A DNA stretch of 64,000 nucleotides, taken from positions 4,030,001 to 4,094,000 of the forward strand of contig JAUEDM010000004.1 of the NCBI GenBank assembly GCA_033439685.1, read 5' to 3'. The notes beneath the pieces were generated by a model. That model did not search any database. It had not been told where the DNA came from and saw only the letters and a list, made by a program, of their open reading frames with translations. How positions within the stretch are numbered: the first letter of the stretch is position 1; every line of letters starts with the position of its first letter. The DNA comes from Apodospora peruviana. Its lineage: Eukaryota; Ascomycota; Sordariomycetes; Sordariales; Lasiosphaeriaceae. A program made the translations under genes and the position numbers. Shown here piece by piece: positions 20,470-33,028 of the stretch.

Positions 20470-23089
20470 ATGGCTCCCGCGGCGATGTCCGGGCTGATGC
20501 CCGCGCAACCTGTCAAGGATGATATCGACAACACGTACGTCTCCCCGCCATCAAACCCCCTATCTAGCTCCGACGCTGATATGTCAAAAGTTGGCAATAT
20601 GTGCAGAGCGGCATCACCAGGATTATGACGAATCTACAAGGTGGCGTCGATATGGGAACGGTATGTGCTCCACGCTGCGCCTGGTTCTCGCTCGGTTGAA
20701 ATGAATGCTAACTCGCCTCCATCACAGTACATGGGAATCTACACGTCCGTTCACCTATCCTGATTGCAGACCCTGGGTTTTGTTGGAAATCGCTGACAAG
20801 TTTATAGTGCCGTCCACAACTTCTGCACCTCTCAGAAAGCCGTCGGTATAAGCGCGGTGTCTAACATCAGCACAGGGCAGTCTCATAGGGGAGGTTCGTC
20901 TTTCAAGCGCATAAGAATCGAGAGGCCACAACCGGCTAACAGCACCACATTAGCCCACCTTTTGGGGGAAGATCTGTACAAGAAGCTCACGGAGTACCTG
21001 ACTGCTCACCTCAAGCAGCTGGTCGTCGAGTCGAGAGCCCACACCGACGAGGCGCTGCTTGCCTTCTACATCCGGGAATGGCACCGCTATACAGTGGCGG
21101 CAAAATACATTCACCATCTTTTTCGGTATCTCAATCGACATTGGGTCAAGAGGGAGATGGATGAAGGCAAGAAACAAGTCTACGACGTCTATACCTTGCA
21201 CCTCGTTCGATGGCGCGACGTTCTCTTCGCAGAGGTCTCCGGGAAGGTCATGGACGCGGTGCTGAAGCTGGTTGAGAAGCAGCGCAATGGCGAGACGATC
21301 GAGTACAACCAGATCAAACAGGTAGTCGACTCTTTCGTTTCGCTAGGGTTGGATGAAGGCGACTCCACCAAGATCACTCTGGACGTCTATCGGTTCCATT
21401 TTGAGCGGCCGTTCCTCGATGCCACCAAGGCTTTCTACCAAAACGAGAGCAAGCAGTTTGTTGCGGAGAACAGCGTGGTCGAGTACATGAAGAAAGCCGA
21501 GGCTCGTCTCGATGAAGAGGAGGAACGCGTCAAGATGTACCTGCATCCTGACATCGGTATTCCGCTCAAAAAGGCCTGCAATCAAGTCTTGATTGCCGAA
21601 CACTCGGCCATTCTACGCGACGAGTTCCAGGTTCTTCTCGACAACGACCGAGAAGAGGATATGGCACGCATGTACAGCTTGCTGTCTCGCATTCCCGACG
21701 GTCTAGAACCTCTGAGGGCCAAGTTTGAGGCCCATGTCCGTAAGGCGGGCTTGGCCGCTGTTGCCAAGGTCGCTTCTGATGTCGACAAGCTGGAGCCTAA
21801 GGTTTACGTCGATGCCCTCCTCGAAATCCATACTCAGTACCAAGGCCTCGTCAAGCGCGCCTTTACCGATGAGCCGGAATTTACGAGATCACTGGATAAC
21901 GCCTGTAGGGAGTTTGTCAACCGGAACGATGTCTGCAAATCGGGCACAAATAAGTCTCCCGAGCTTCTTGCCAAATACACAGACATTCTTCTGCGCAAGA
22001 GCAGCACCGGTGTTGAGGAGGCCGAACTGGAGAATACTCTGACGCAGATAATGACTGTGTTCAAGTATATCGAGGATAAGGATGTCTTCCAAAAGTACTA
22101 TGCTCGAATGCTGGCTCGCCGTTTGGTACATAGCAACTCATCATCCGATGATGCCGAAACGAGTATGATCAGCAAGCTGAAGGAGGCATGCGGGTTCGAG
22201 TACACGAACAAACTGCAGCGCATGTTCCAGGATATGCAGATTTCCAAAGACTTGAACGCTGGCTTCAAGGAGCATGTGGCCGCTCTCAGTGGCCCCAAGG
22301 GTTTGGACTCGTCGTACTCGATCCTCGGGACAGGCTTCTGGCCCCTTACGGCCCCAAACACCACCTTCGACCCCCCGGCAGAGATCGACAAAGACTGCCA
22401 GTTATTCTCCCGCTTTTATCGTAACAAGCATGAAGGCAGGAAGCTTACCTGGCTGTGGCAGCTCTGCAAGGGCGAGGTGAAGGCCACTTACATCAAAAAC
22501 GCCAAGATGCCGTACACCTTCCAGGTGTCCATCTACCAGATGGCGGTTCTCCTTCTCTTCAACGAGAAGGACAAAATCACATACGAGGAGATTGCGTCTA
22601 CGACGCAGCTCAACAATGAAGCCCTCGATCCATCCTTGAACATCCTTCTCAAGGCAAAGGTCCTGAACGTAAGCCCCGAGGGCGCCAAACCTGGGCCTAA
22701 TGCCACCTTTGGGCTGAATTACGACTTCAAGAATAAGAAGTTCCGCGTGAACCTCAACGTTGGCATGAAGTCGGAGACGAAGCAGGAGGAAGCCGAGACC
22801 AACAAGACGATTGAAGAGGATCGGAAATTGCTTTTGCAGGTACGTTTGGGAAATATCTCTTTTCTGGTGATATTTATACTGATTTGTTTGAACCTCCCAG
22901 TCCGCCATCGTCAGGATTATGAAGGCGCGTAAGCGCATGAAGCACCAGCAGCTCGTCAGCGAGACCATCAACCAGATCCGGCAGCGGTTTGTACCAAAGG
23001 TCAGCGACATCAAGAAGTGCATCGAAATTCTCCTCGACAAGGAGTATTTGGAGCGACTTGATGACGACGATTTGGGGTATCTTGCATAG
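20470..23089 (+). CDS. cul1: Cullin-1, scaffold of SCF ubiquitin ligase
   Basis: Six exons: 20470-20534, 20591-20660, 20728-20744, 20808-20893, 20954-22839 and 22901-23089, giving 770 residues. Exon 3 is a 17-nt microexon (YMGIY) needed to join MGTYMGIYTAVHNFCTSQKAV, a block conserved in Cul1. The fourth intron (60 bp, GTTCGT donor, GGCTAAC branch, TTAG end) is a multiple of three and open, so retention would insert 20 residues; its removal restores SHRGAHLLGEDLY. N-terminal cullin repeats bind Skp1-F-box substrates, the cullin homology domain (about 380-600) binds the RING protein Rbx1, and the C-terminal winged helix carries IVRIMKARK, whose lysine (about 716) is the Nedd8 acceptor. The protein ends DDDDLGYLA, the usual cullin terminus. 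It acts in the cytosol and nucleus in cell-cycle and nutrient-signalling protein turnover. Confidence 0.97.
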
Positions 23090-25576
23090 ACGAAAGAAAA
23101 GGGGGGAGGTATGGTTGGAGGAGGTCGAGGACGATGAGAGAGCGGACTACTTGTGTTTCCTTTTTCGGGCTTCGTGAAGTGGCATGGCTGGCTGATGATG
23201 ACTCGGAGTATGGGCGGGAACTGTACGAATAAACAATAACACACACGCACACACACTCGCACAGACGAAGACAATATGCTCGCGCGCAAGCACGCGCGAA
23301 ATATCAATCCAACGCCCTTTTTCTGATAATTGGGGAATTTGGGAAGGTTGAGATCGGTTTCTCTCTCAGGGCGGATACGGGATATAGATACATACTGACT
23401 TTTGGAGCGAGATCGTTTGATTAGGTTACGGAATAGGGGAGAGAGTGTGCTTTTTAAGGGATGGGGATAAGACCATAAAAGTCAAGCGTTGCGGTTGGGT
23501 TTCTATTCTGTTTATTTCTTTTTTTCGTGGTAGTAAAGAATGAAAGCATCATTACATAGGTATCTATAGGCTTTCTTTTTTCCTCTTTATGTCCACTTGC
23601 TGAACATACATCCTTTGTGTGTGTATATGCGTGTGTGAGTGGGTTGCTTCTCAACAAACTAGAGAAGAGATATAAAAGGAGGAGTAAAGACACGAAGTGT
23701 CTTGCTTGGTATATATCCCTCCCGGAAAGTTGAGGCAGAGCTAGCTACACGCAAAGGCGAGCTAATAGGTAATGTACCCAAATCATTGATTTTGTAGATT
23801 CATGAACGAGATGCCTTTACGTATACTTGACAGAAATAAATCTAGGATGAGGACCAAGGCAGGTCGTCGGGGAATCCCATGGTAACTACTACCCCTATTA
23901 GATTGTTGATATCCCCGCAGCACCTTGGAGATATCATATCCATACAGCTGCTGTAATGCGTTGTGTTGTGTGTTGTGGCGTATCATGAAAGGGACAGGTT
24001 ACAAGCACTAATTAACATTCGAAGCTCGAAACGGTAGGTGACTCCGTGCTACTTGACATTTTTGGTTATCATGCCTTATTAGGTATATCGAACTAAGTCT
24101 GACTACCTAGGTATATAATGCTTGATCTGAATGGAGTTGCAAAGGTAGTAAGTACTTGGGTTCGTAAGGGGAATCCATGAAATCCCAGTCCCCCATGTGG
24201 TACGACGATTTGGATGTTTAAAACCCCCGGTAACTTGGCACGCAACTTGGGTGCTGGGGGACGAACGGTCCAAGAGCTCGTCGTTATGTTTATTGGGAGG
24301 GAGCAGTAAACATTCGCCTGGCTGGTCTTTCGTCCGAACGTAGGTAGGTAGTAATAAGATGGAGGTACGGACGGATATGTGCATGTGTAACTCGAAGAGA
24401 ACATGAGACGAGGTGAATTCAGTTCCTCCACCCTTCCGAGACAAGACAAAGCCAAGAAGTGATACTCTGTATTACTACTTCCCACCGTAAATCGGATGAA
24501 AAATTCAGTTTCGTACTCTCGTCAAAGCGTGGTATGCATGCAAGCCCCAACACGGTCTTTTTAGTTCACCATTGTTCGTGAAAAAGATACTGTACCTTTG
24601 TGGCGTTTCTCGCCCCCGGAAGCACAGTCGACGACGACCTGAGGTAGTGGTGGTGGCTGACATGCATCCGGGAAAAAAATATCATGAGTTGTGATTAATG
24701 GCCATCTTGACTGGACCTGCAGTCATGTACGGATTGCCTTCTCAAGATAAAATCTAATTCGTTCCTGACGAAGCCTCAGGTCTGACCGGAGGAAGGGCAA
24801 ACAACCTGCACAGTCAGTAGTCAGCCAAGAAGAGCACTTCGTCTGTCGTCACTACCTAGGTATGTAGGGGTCGGTATCGCTTTAGGAAGCTGACAAGCCT
24901 TCCTTCGATGCAGCCCAGGAGACAAAGTGCTGGGCTCTCGTGTGGTGTCGTTACCGGGATAGGAAGGAAGGTCGAGGAAAGAAAGCCCCTCCTCGATTGC
25001 GAAATGCATTGACGAAGCTACTGACCGGCCTTCTGGAATAGGCTCCTAAGGAGAGGTGATCGCACGTCTAACGGTGAACCGGCCAGGGCATCAAACTCCA
25101 AATGTGAAGAGGCGTGGAGGAGGAAATCAGACCAAAGCGACAAAGCACGCAATACAGAAACACGGCGTTGCAGTCTTGGGTCTCAGGAGCAGAAAGACAT
25201 GGCTAGGGGTTGATTGGATTGCTTGGGTTTTGGCCCATTTGCAGCGCTCCCAATGGGAGAACACTCGGCGTTTTGCGGCCCCCCCCTGGACCCCAGCCTG
25301 TGAGACCCCGTAAGCATTGCCGTGGTGGAGGATTTCCGGGGCTTAAGACACGTGGTTTCTAGTGCGGTTGAGTGGCAGAGAGAAAGCCACAAAGCATTTT
25401 GGAGTTTGGGCGACGGGGACTGGAGCCAGGGGAGTATTTGCGGAGGATATTCGAGGTCCCCTGATGAGACGGGCAATGCGATATATGTATGTAAACACAA
25501 ACCTGCTGATTATAATGGGTCTCAACTCCACGGTACCTGTCTGACGGGACTGTCATCGTGAACTGACTGGCCCCCG

Positions 25577-25603
25577 GTTGACCGTTGACCGGTAGCGTTG
25601 ACC
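25577..25603. repeat. Three GTTGACC heptamers
   Basis: GTTGACC occurs at 25577-25583 and 25584-25590, directly adjacent, and again at 25597-25603. The cluster is about 2.5 kb upstream of the GNA-3 start, in DNA with no coding signal. It could be a multi-copy binding site; no factor is assigned. Confidence 0.7.
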
Positions 25604-27956
25604 GAAGGAGGATGGATGCGATGGGGCTGTTCGCCGACCATTTTAATTAGGAATGTTTACTCCCGTTCGGGCAACTTCATCGTAGCCAAAAGGTGAGACG
25701 TCACTTTTTGCGTGTTTAGAGTTTGCAGATTTTGAGGACCACCACGTGTCTTGGTCCTAAAACGCAAGCAATTAATACCACCTCGCTTCAGGGGGCAGGC
25801 TAGTGAGGAGGGAGAGATCATGGAGATTGAGATTGCAGGTCTCCAAGCACAGACTACCACTGTAGCCGTGCGGAAGGGGAGAGCTCCATGGCCAAAAACA
25901 ACCACACATCTTCTCCTCACCGGCACGGTCTCGCATAAAGTCATTGTTAATTGGTTAAGCTGCACACGAAAGAAGGATGAGGGGCGAGCCCGGCACTGTA
26001 CGACTCTTCTCGGCAATGGTAATGCGACGGCAGCGAGCGAGGACAAGAGCTCTGCTTCCTGGGGGCAAAGTTCATCAGCTGTCAACGACGTAGGAACGGT
26101 ACAATTTGGGCGGACGGCGTGGCCCGGATGCCATCAAATTGGTCGCGTCGTAACCCTACAGGACTTACATGAAGCAATCATGATCCCTGCAAGCAGCCAT
26201 GAAATTGAAATGACATTTTGCGCACTGAGCAGAAGGCAGAAAACACTGAATGACACGGGATACCGAAAAGAAGATACGATGAGAGGAGCCAGCTGAGGTG
26301 ATGAACTGTTGTGCCGGCGGCAGTTGCCCACCGAAATGGAGGGCAGTCGCAAGGCATGGATTGGAAAGCGCAACCAAAACCCGGAAGAGCTGATGCGAAT
26401 GATGTCTTCCTCCTCCTCGCAACTTCCAGTTTCGGTGCAGGCACCAGCATGCCATGCCATCCCGTCACTCTCGATTCTCGACTGCCATTCGAAGAACCCT
26501 TTTGCATGCAGATTTAATAACCTTGCAAGAGCATGATAAAACAGCCACTCCGTCCGCAGAGTTTGCTTCCTTTCGCTCCTGAGGTCTAGTTCTAGCTGCC
26601 TTAGATATTCGGGAGCTATGTTTCGGCTTCCCTCAACTGAAATCTGAAATCGACAAACCCTGCTGCCTTTAGACCTAAAATCCTCCACTGTAACCTGTTG
26701 CACACCTGGCCTACGCCAAAAAAAAGCCTTGCAAAACCCCCTGGCGAGATTGCCCAAAGGCAGTTGGCCCAAGCCACAAGTGAGGTTGCGGAGAGCGATC
26801 TGCACTACGAACCCCCCGTCAGGCTGGGGTGTCTAGGCCCAGGCCGGTAAGGGCTGTGATCCACTGTTAGCGTAGCCTGTGAAGGACTGAAGGTAGCGGA
26901 GCGTGAACGGATAGTGGCTGCCCATTGGAAAGTACAGGTGCGGCGGAGGGACGGAAGGACAGAGTGGTCCTTGCGCACAGCCAACAAATGATACTTCTGT
27001 TTCGGTCGGGTCTCGCTGCGGGACCATGTGCTCGCAGTTAGCGTTAAGGTGAGGGAAAGTCCCCAGACCCAGGTAACCCTGCCGCACTCCCCTCCCGGTC
27101 TTCAACCGCCAACCCCAATTGCAACCGACCGCCGCCTGGCTGCTTCTGAGCTGCACTCTCATTTGTTGTGTCCGTGTTAACATTTCGTGCACCAGTGCTG
27201 CGCAAAAGCGAACGACCTGCAAAAAAACTTCCATCCGCGCTGTTTCCCTCGTTTTCCACTCTTCCCAAACCTCGTTGAAATTTGTTGCCGTCGTGCACGC
27301 ACACCGAACACCTCTAGCTACCCTTCCCGCGCGGGGACAAAGAGATCGCAAGTCACAACTCGTCGCGGAAATCGGCGCTCTCATCCACCAGACTGGACCT
27401 AGCCGTTACTGGTGACGCTACCACCGGGTGCCTTCCTACCGACTCTCACCTGGCTGCAGTTTGGTTCGACTGACCAAACACCACCGGCTTGGCTTGCTAC
27501 TGTGCGACTGTCTCCCCAAGACAAGCAAAGCTGCAAACGTGCATCTGTGGTCGCTATCTTACTTATTTTGGGGAGAGAATCACGACCGAGCGACTCCATT
27601 TCACCACTTTAGCTGCTACTATTCACGGCTCCCGCTGGACGTCACACCAGCGACAAGCGCAGCCGCCAGTTTGGTCCCCGAGTCCCGTCACCCTCCGCTC
27701 CACCGAACGACCTCGACAATTGACCGCCCTCCCGCCTTTGTTGTATCACCGAAAACAATTCTCCCCAGAGAGCTCGTTTTTCCCGCCCGCAGTCCGTCTT
27801 GACCTTGTCAACCACGTGCGATCATTTCGTCACCCACGTACGATTCTTTGTCGTCGCCTGCGCCCGAAACCGGTCGCAAACTACAAATCCGTACCGACAA
27901 CACCAGCACCGCCCCCCACCTTCGCTAACTGTCGACTGACGACGACGATCGCTCCC

Positions 27957-27968
27957 ATGGGTTTCTAG
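27957..27968 (+). promoter_or_regulatory. Three-codon upstream ORF in the GNA-3 leader
   Basis: An ATG-GGT-TTC-TAG minimal reading frame ends 114 nt before the GNA-3 start codon at 28083. If it lies in the mature leader it could lower translation of GNA-3. Whether the transcript includes it is not known from sequence. Confidence 0.4.
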
Positions 27969-28082
27969 GGAAAATCCGGGAACAAGTCAGACTCGGGAGA
28001 TAGTCGCAGACCCACCGCTGCCAATCCCACGCCCAAGAAGTCCTCTCTTCGCCAGCCTGATAAGCAGGCATTCATGGTCAGT

Positions 28083-29433
28083 ATGGGTGCGTGCATGAGC
28101 ACGAACGGGGAGGAGTCGGAACAGAGAAAGCGAAGCCAAAAGATCGACAAGGATCTCGAGGAGGATTCCAAACGGTTACGGCGAGAATGCAAGATCCTGC
28201 TACTCGGTATGTATGGCCCTCTATCAGTGCGTGGACCCGTGCTAACCTACTCCCTCTAGGCTCCGGTGAGAGCGGAAAGTCGACCATTGTCAAGCAGATG
28301 AAGATTATCCACCTGCGAGGCTATTCGGAAGAGGAGCTCAAGAACTACCGGCCGACCGTCTTCAAGAATCTGATTGAATGCGCCAAGGCGGTAATCAATG
28401 CTATGCACCAATTCGATATCGAGCCGGAGATTGATGAGAACAGGGCCTACTGCGACTTCCTCCTCGACTACACCGTCGAATCTGGTCCGCAGGCACATAT
28501 TGATCCCAAAGTTGGCGTGGCCGTCCAGGCGATATGGAACGACCCGGCCAAGGAGCAGCTGATGGAGAGACAGACCGAGTTCTACCTGATGGACTCGGCA
28601 GAATAGTTCGTATCCCTCATAATCCGTGCGTGCAATCATACATGGGACTAACATTTTCCCCCAGTTTCTTCCAGGAAGCCATGAGAATCGTTTCGCCCGA
28701 TTATCTTCCGAATGAGATGGACGTGCTACGCGCCAGAACAAAAACTACTGGTATCTACGAGACGAGATTTAAGATGGGCCAGCTCAGTATTCAGTAAGCC
28801 GCCCTCCGCAGGTCACATCACCGATTGGCATTGGCTAACTTAATCGCAGCATGTTTGACGTGGGTGGACAGAGAAGCGAACGCAAGAAGTGGATTCACTG
28901 CTTCGAGAATGTGACTTCAATCATCTTCTGCGTGGCGTTGAGCGAGTACGATCAGGTGCTGCTAGAAGAGAACAGCCAGGTAAGCATATACGCTGATCTC
29001 GCACAGATTCTGAGTGTGACTGACATCATTGAAACCCTCAGAACCGCATGATGGAGAGTTTACTCCTGTTCGACTCGGTGGTCAACTCTAGATGGTTTAT
29101 GCGGACCAGTATCATTCTCTTCCTCAACAAGGTCGACATCTTCAAGCAGAAACTTGGACGCTCACCACTAGGAAACTATTTCCCAGACTACTCGGGCGGA
29201 AACGACGTCAACAAGGCCGCCAAGTACCTGCTTTGGAGATTCAACCAAGTCAACAGGGCTCACCTGAATCTCTACCCTCAGTAAGTCTCCATCTATGATA
29301 ACATCGCGGTAAGCCTTCTGACCAGCCTCCCAGCTTAACGCAAGCCACCGATACTTCCAACATTCGACTTGTCTTTGCCGCGGTAAAGGAGACTATCCTA
29401 AACAACGCGCTGAAAGATTCTGGCATTCTCTGA
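28083..29433 (+). CDS. gna-3: Heterotrimeric G protein alpha subunit, group III (GNA-3/MagA)
   Basis: Six exons (28083-28206, 28260-28605, 28665-28793, 28850-28979, 29042-29280, 29334-29433) give 355 residues, the family length. Visible motifs: P-loop GSGESGKST (42-50), switch I RTKTTGI with Arg181, switch II FDVGGQRSERK with Gln207, FLNKVDIF for guanine recognition, and TQATDTSNIR near the end. The N-terminus MGACMST carries the Gly2 myristoylation and Cys4 palmitoylation sites, which fixes the start at 28083 rather than the in-frame ATG at 28074. The C-terminus NNALKDSGIL is typical of group III, and the residue four from the end is Ser rather than Cys, so it is not a pertussis-toxin-type substrate. 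Group III subunits activate adenylyl cyclase in nutrient sensing, conidiation and pathogenicity. It acts at the plasma membrane. Confidence 0.97.
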
Positions 29434-32400
29434 ATTATCGCTCCACCGTTTCACGATTCGCCCTTTGTCGATCACTCACTACACGCTGGCTTTTATAATG
29501 TTTTAGATCGAGGAATTTCTCCAGCCGGCGGCGCCTGCATATTATGGCGTTTATATTGGGCGGCACTTCCCTTTTTTGTTCAGGCGTTCGAGACGACTGG
29601 ATCTTCATATCTCGCTTATTGACGGAAAGCGGGAAAACTACTCAACCCACACACCGGATCCTTCCTACGATGTTTAATTTGATTTCTTTGATGATGACAT
29701 AGTTTGGCCGGGAATCGATATCTCCTTTTGCTTTCACTGTTCGGCGGACTTTTGATGACCAAGCACAAACTGGATGTTTACCTTGCCATGGGAGAGGAAA
29801 GGTGGCCACTGGGCTTTTTACTTGGCCTTTGTTTTATTGTTTGGGTTTCCATGGTTTCCATGGAGCGCAAGGAGGGATGGACGATGTGGTGAGAGGATCA
29901 CTTGTCTCAGTCATATAACCCTTTGGGTGGAAAGGAAACGGCTGGTATCTGTTTTGTTTCCAACACTATTCTGCTGAGGAATGGGGTCTCGATAGGGGGA
30001 ACTGTGTTAAGACGGGTCATTGTTTTGTTCGGTGGAGATCTTTCTCTTTCTTCCGGGTTGTACTGCGGAGGAGAGAGAAAAGCCACCCTCTTCTCGATGG
30101 AGACTATCTGTCCTGGGAGGAGATATATGAGACCATTTCCGGGTCTTGACTTTTATCCTCGATCGATCCCTTTTAGACCCCCCCCCCAAAGCGAGCAAAC
30201 AAGACCTCTTCTGCAAAAAAGGACGGACGTGTGGATGGGATGGATGTATGTATGGCTTGCGAGCATTGTGAGATATATACCACACCACTACAACACAACA
30301 CATGAACAAAAAGGGGAACGGGGTGGGATATAGCGTGTCGTTGTTTTTGTCGTTGTGTTTCTTGTGTTTGATATACTACTACTGCATACTCTCCGTCTGG
30401 TTATGCCCTACCTATTCCCGTCTATTGAGAGAGACGAGGAAGGATAGCTAGGTAGGTATCTAGAAACCCTGATTTTTTCGGCCGTGAATACCTCTGCTCC
30501 GTTTCTTTGTTGATTAACTACGTCAAGTCCCGTTTCGTTACGTTACTATTGTTATATTTTGAGGATGGATGGCTGCTCGTAAGGGAACCAATCAATTTCT
30601 CTGGAAAGCTTCCTGAAACGAAACGGGTTCGTACAAGCTCCCGGAAATGCACGTGGTAACCTCCCTCGCCGAGGCTTTCTTTGTTATTCCTTTCCTCCTT
30701 GTCCCGGTTCCGGAGATCTATTCTTGTTTGCAGTGGTCGTCGTTCGACGGTAGACGGGGTTGCCGTTTCCTCGTGGGACTACCAGATAGATGATAGGGTA
30801 AATATCGCAGGAATTAGCTACCGAGATGGATGGGGGCCTGAGCAAGTTGTTGGGAGAAAAGTCTTGAACTCTGTGATATTCAAGGTTGTCGATATGCACC
30901 AAGTCTACATACATCAGATATATTAGTGAAAATATGATAGGTTGATGGGCCTTGCAAACAGGTCAATCGATGTACATTTGATTGGCCCTAGGGTAGGCCC
31001 CCTTCATCCAACGGTCATAGGCATCTATCATGTTCGCCACCCCGAGAGTCCAGTGAGGCCTTCTTCATTCGGTATACCGCTCGGTTTATCACCCACCGAA
31101 CCGAGGAGGCCACAGAGGAGACGTGCAATATCACCTAGATAGAGACAGTCAAGATCTTGAGGCCTTGAGCGTCAAAACACTTTGGAACTTGAACGTGTAC
31201 TGCATATAAACCGTGGAATCCTATCTTTTGGACGGCTTGCAAGCCTTGAACCTACGGCGGTAGAAATATACAAAAATAAAATATGGAGAAGAAAGAGGTC
31301 GTGACGAAGTTGACCGTTGAAGAAACTATAGGATAAAAGCAAAGCCTCATCTTATTGGTAAGACAGACAGGTCTTCCCTAAAGAAAAAAGCAATTCTCTG
31401 TCTCAGCAACGTCCAACGTCCCGGTTCTGCAAGTGTTTTTACATACTGATATCGGACCTCGATTCCTCGAGCCCCATCAGCCACAAAAATGAAAGCCAAA
31501 ATTTAATGCAGGAAGGATACGGCGGGTTCAGCTGAAAGTTCGAAACTCATGATCATGGAATGATATATGATCACACCCGTCTCCATTATCGGCCTGATTT
31601 TCCGGCATACGCGACTGCAAACCGAAAGGGCTGGATACCAGCATTTAGCGTTATCTTGGAGGTTCGGGTAGCAGAGCGTGCAGAGTCGTATGAATAGAAA
31701 ATACAACGACTGGCTGCCCGGGCTTTGCACGAATGAGAGATATCGGCGGCCGGCGGTTGCTGCATAGAATCGAGATTGTATCGCAAAACCGCCGCGACGC
31801 AATCCATCCTCTCTTTTGCCTGTGATTGGCCCGTTCCTCCATCATGCAAACCGTCGGGTGTGGGCTGCTTTCATCAACGGAATGGGGCTCTTCTTCAAGG
31901 ACTCGAATCAAGCACAGCGCTCGCAACCAGCCGGCCTCCAATATTCCCCAGCTTCACCGTCTTCAGAGGACGGCCGTGCCACATGTTTGCGGCACTTCAC
32001 CTTCAGCTTTCGTATCCAACCTCCACTGGAAAGGCACAGCAAACGTTGGGTCTCGGCTTTGGGCTTGAGAGAGCCCCTCCTGTCCCTCTGCCCCTCCTCC
32101 AGGGAGGTGGTTGGAGCACAATGACATCTTGACTGTAGGCATGGCAACTGCTCACGCAGCTCAACGGGTAACGGGGCTGCAGAATGCCAGAACCTAGTCG
32201 GAAGGATGCTGCGCACTGCTGCGAGCCTGTGAAGCAGACTGGCAACTGCATATGCAAGTCAGCTTCGGGCCAATCAGATCCTGTCTTTCAACTGGAACTG
32301 GGGGAGAAGAAAGCGAGGCCATCTCGCGATAATGATATGGGAGCCATGGGAACCCACGGGGAGGCGGCAAGCACACCATGGAAGCAGGGATTGAGGAGAC

Positions 32401-33028
32401 GAGACGCCTCAGTAATCCCTCTCCAGAGGCAAGCAAGCATTAGTCCCAAGGAAGTCCAGACCGTTTGTTGCTAAGTTTGGCAACCGGGACTCTTGCTGTT
32501 TGTTTAAAAAGACCGCGAACCCTTCCAGTTGCCCCTCCTCAGACCTTTCGTCTTGCTGCTGTCCTGATTTTCCTTTCTCGACGACCTTACTTGGCTGACT
32601 TCGACCCCGACACACAACCGCAAAAAATATTTGTTTAACTCCTGTGAGACCTCACCTCTCCTTTTTCATCACCTTTCCCTCGTGTCCGCTAGCTTGTACT
32701 GTGCGGTCAGGCCACACTGCCGTCTTGCCAAGAGATTGGAACGCGTTCTGTTCAGGTCGGTGAGCTGGTCTGGGTGCGTCTAGCTGCTGCGAAGCTGCTG
32801 TACGGATCCGTACCTTGCCAGGTAGCTGTGCGCAAGGGTGTGATAGCGACTGAAGCTACCCCACTCTAGGTCGCTCATCAACGTAAGAAACCTGGAACCG
32901 CGCTGCCAGCTCTTTGGCTCTCTCTTTCTTCTCTCTGTTTTCTGTCAGACTGATTCTGACGTCTCAATTAGTAGAAACAAAGTCAATCGGCCTATTCAGC
33001 TACCACTCATTCAGCTATCGCTTTCAAC
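29434..33028. other. 3.6-kb spacer between GNA-3 and glycogen phosphorylase
   Basis: The first part is GNA-3 3' sequence; the last 400 bp are pyrimidine-rich and likely the glycogen phosphorylase leader. Three CCCCT stress-response-type pentamers occur between 32074 and 32536. A nine-base C run lies at 30179-30187. Many short frames occur on both strands; none looks like a protein. Confidence 0.5.
32074..32536. promoter_or_regulatory. STRE-like CCCCT elements upstream of glycogen phosphorylase
   Basis: CCCCT occurs at 32074-32078, 32091-32095 and 32532-32536, roughly 955, 938 and 497 bp before the start codon. This pentamer is the stress-response element bound by Msn2/4-type zinc-finger proteins (SEB-1 in Neurospora), which control glycogen genes. 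Five-base motifs occur by chance, so only the grouping next to a stress-regulated gene makes it worth listing. Confidence 0.3.

Larger units (their letters stand above)
23090..28082. other. 5-kb gene-free region upstream of GNA-3
   Basis: This is the longest gap in the window. It holds T-rich CUL1 3' sequence, a TG/AC-rich patch at about 23230-23265, two CCTAGGTA motifs (about 24104 and 24853), three GTTGACC heptamers at 25577-25603, and, from about 27100 to 28080, a C/A-rich stretch that looks like the 5' leader of GNA-3. Frames of 180 and 220 codons at 25.7-26.8 kb overlap on opposite strands and have no protein-like features, so I do not call them genes. Confidence 0.55.

Noticed and set aside
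20846..20875. Possible extra cul1 intron with a CTAAC-like branch
   Set aside because: It would be only 30 nt long, below the usual fungal minimum, and the encoded residues are compatible with variable sequence in this part of Cul1.
24093..24485. Two overlapping minus-strand frames of 113-130 codons
   Set aside because: They overlap in different frames and contain the CCTAGGTA motif; no protein-like features.
25751..26296. 181-codon plus-strand frame
   Set aside because: Overlaps 140- and 220-codon frames on the other strand, has no recognisable motif or plausible composition, and lies in a long gene-free region; most likely chance.
26134..26805. 223-codon minus-strand frame
   Set aside because: No domain, odd composition and overlap with the plus-strand frame above; no splice-supported extension found.
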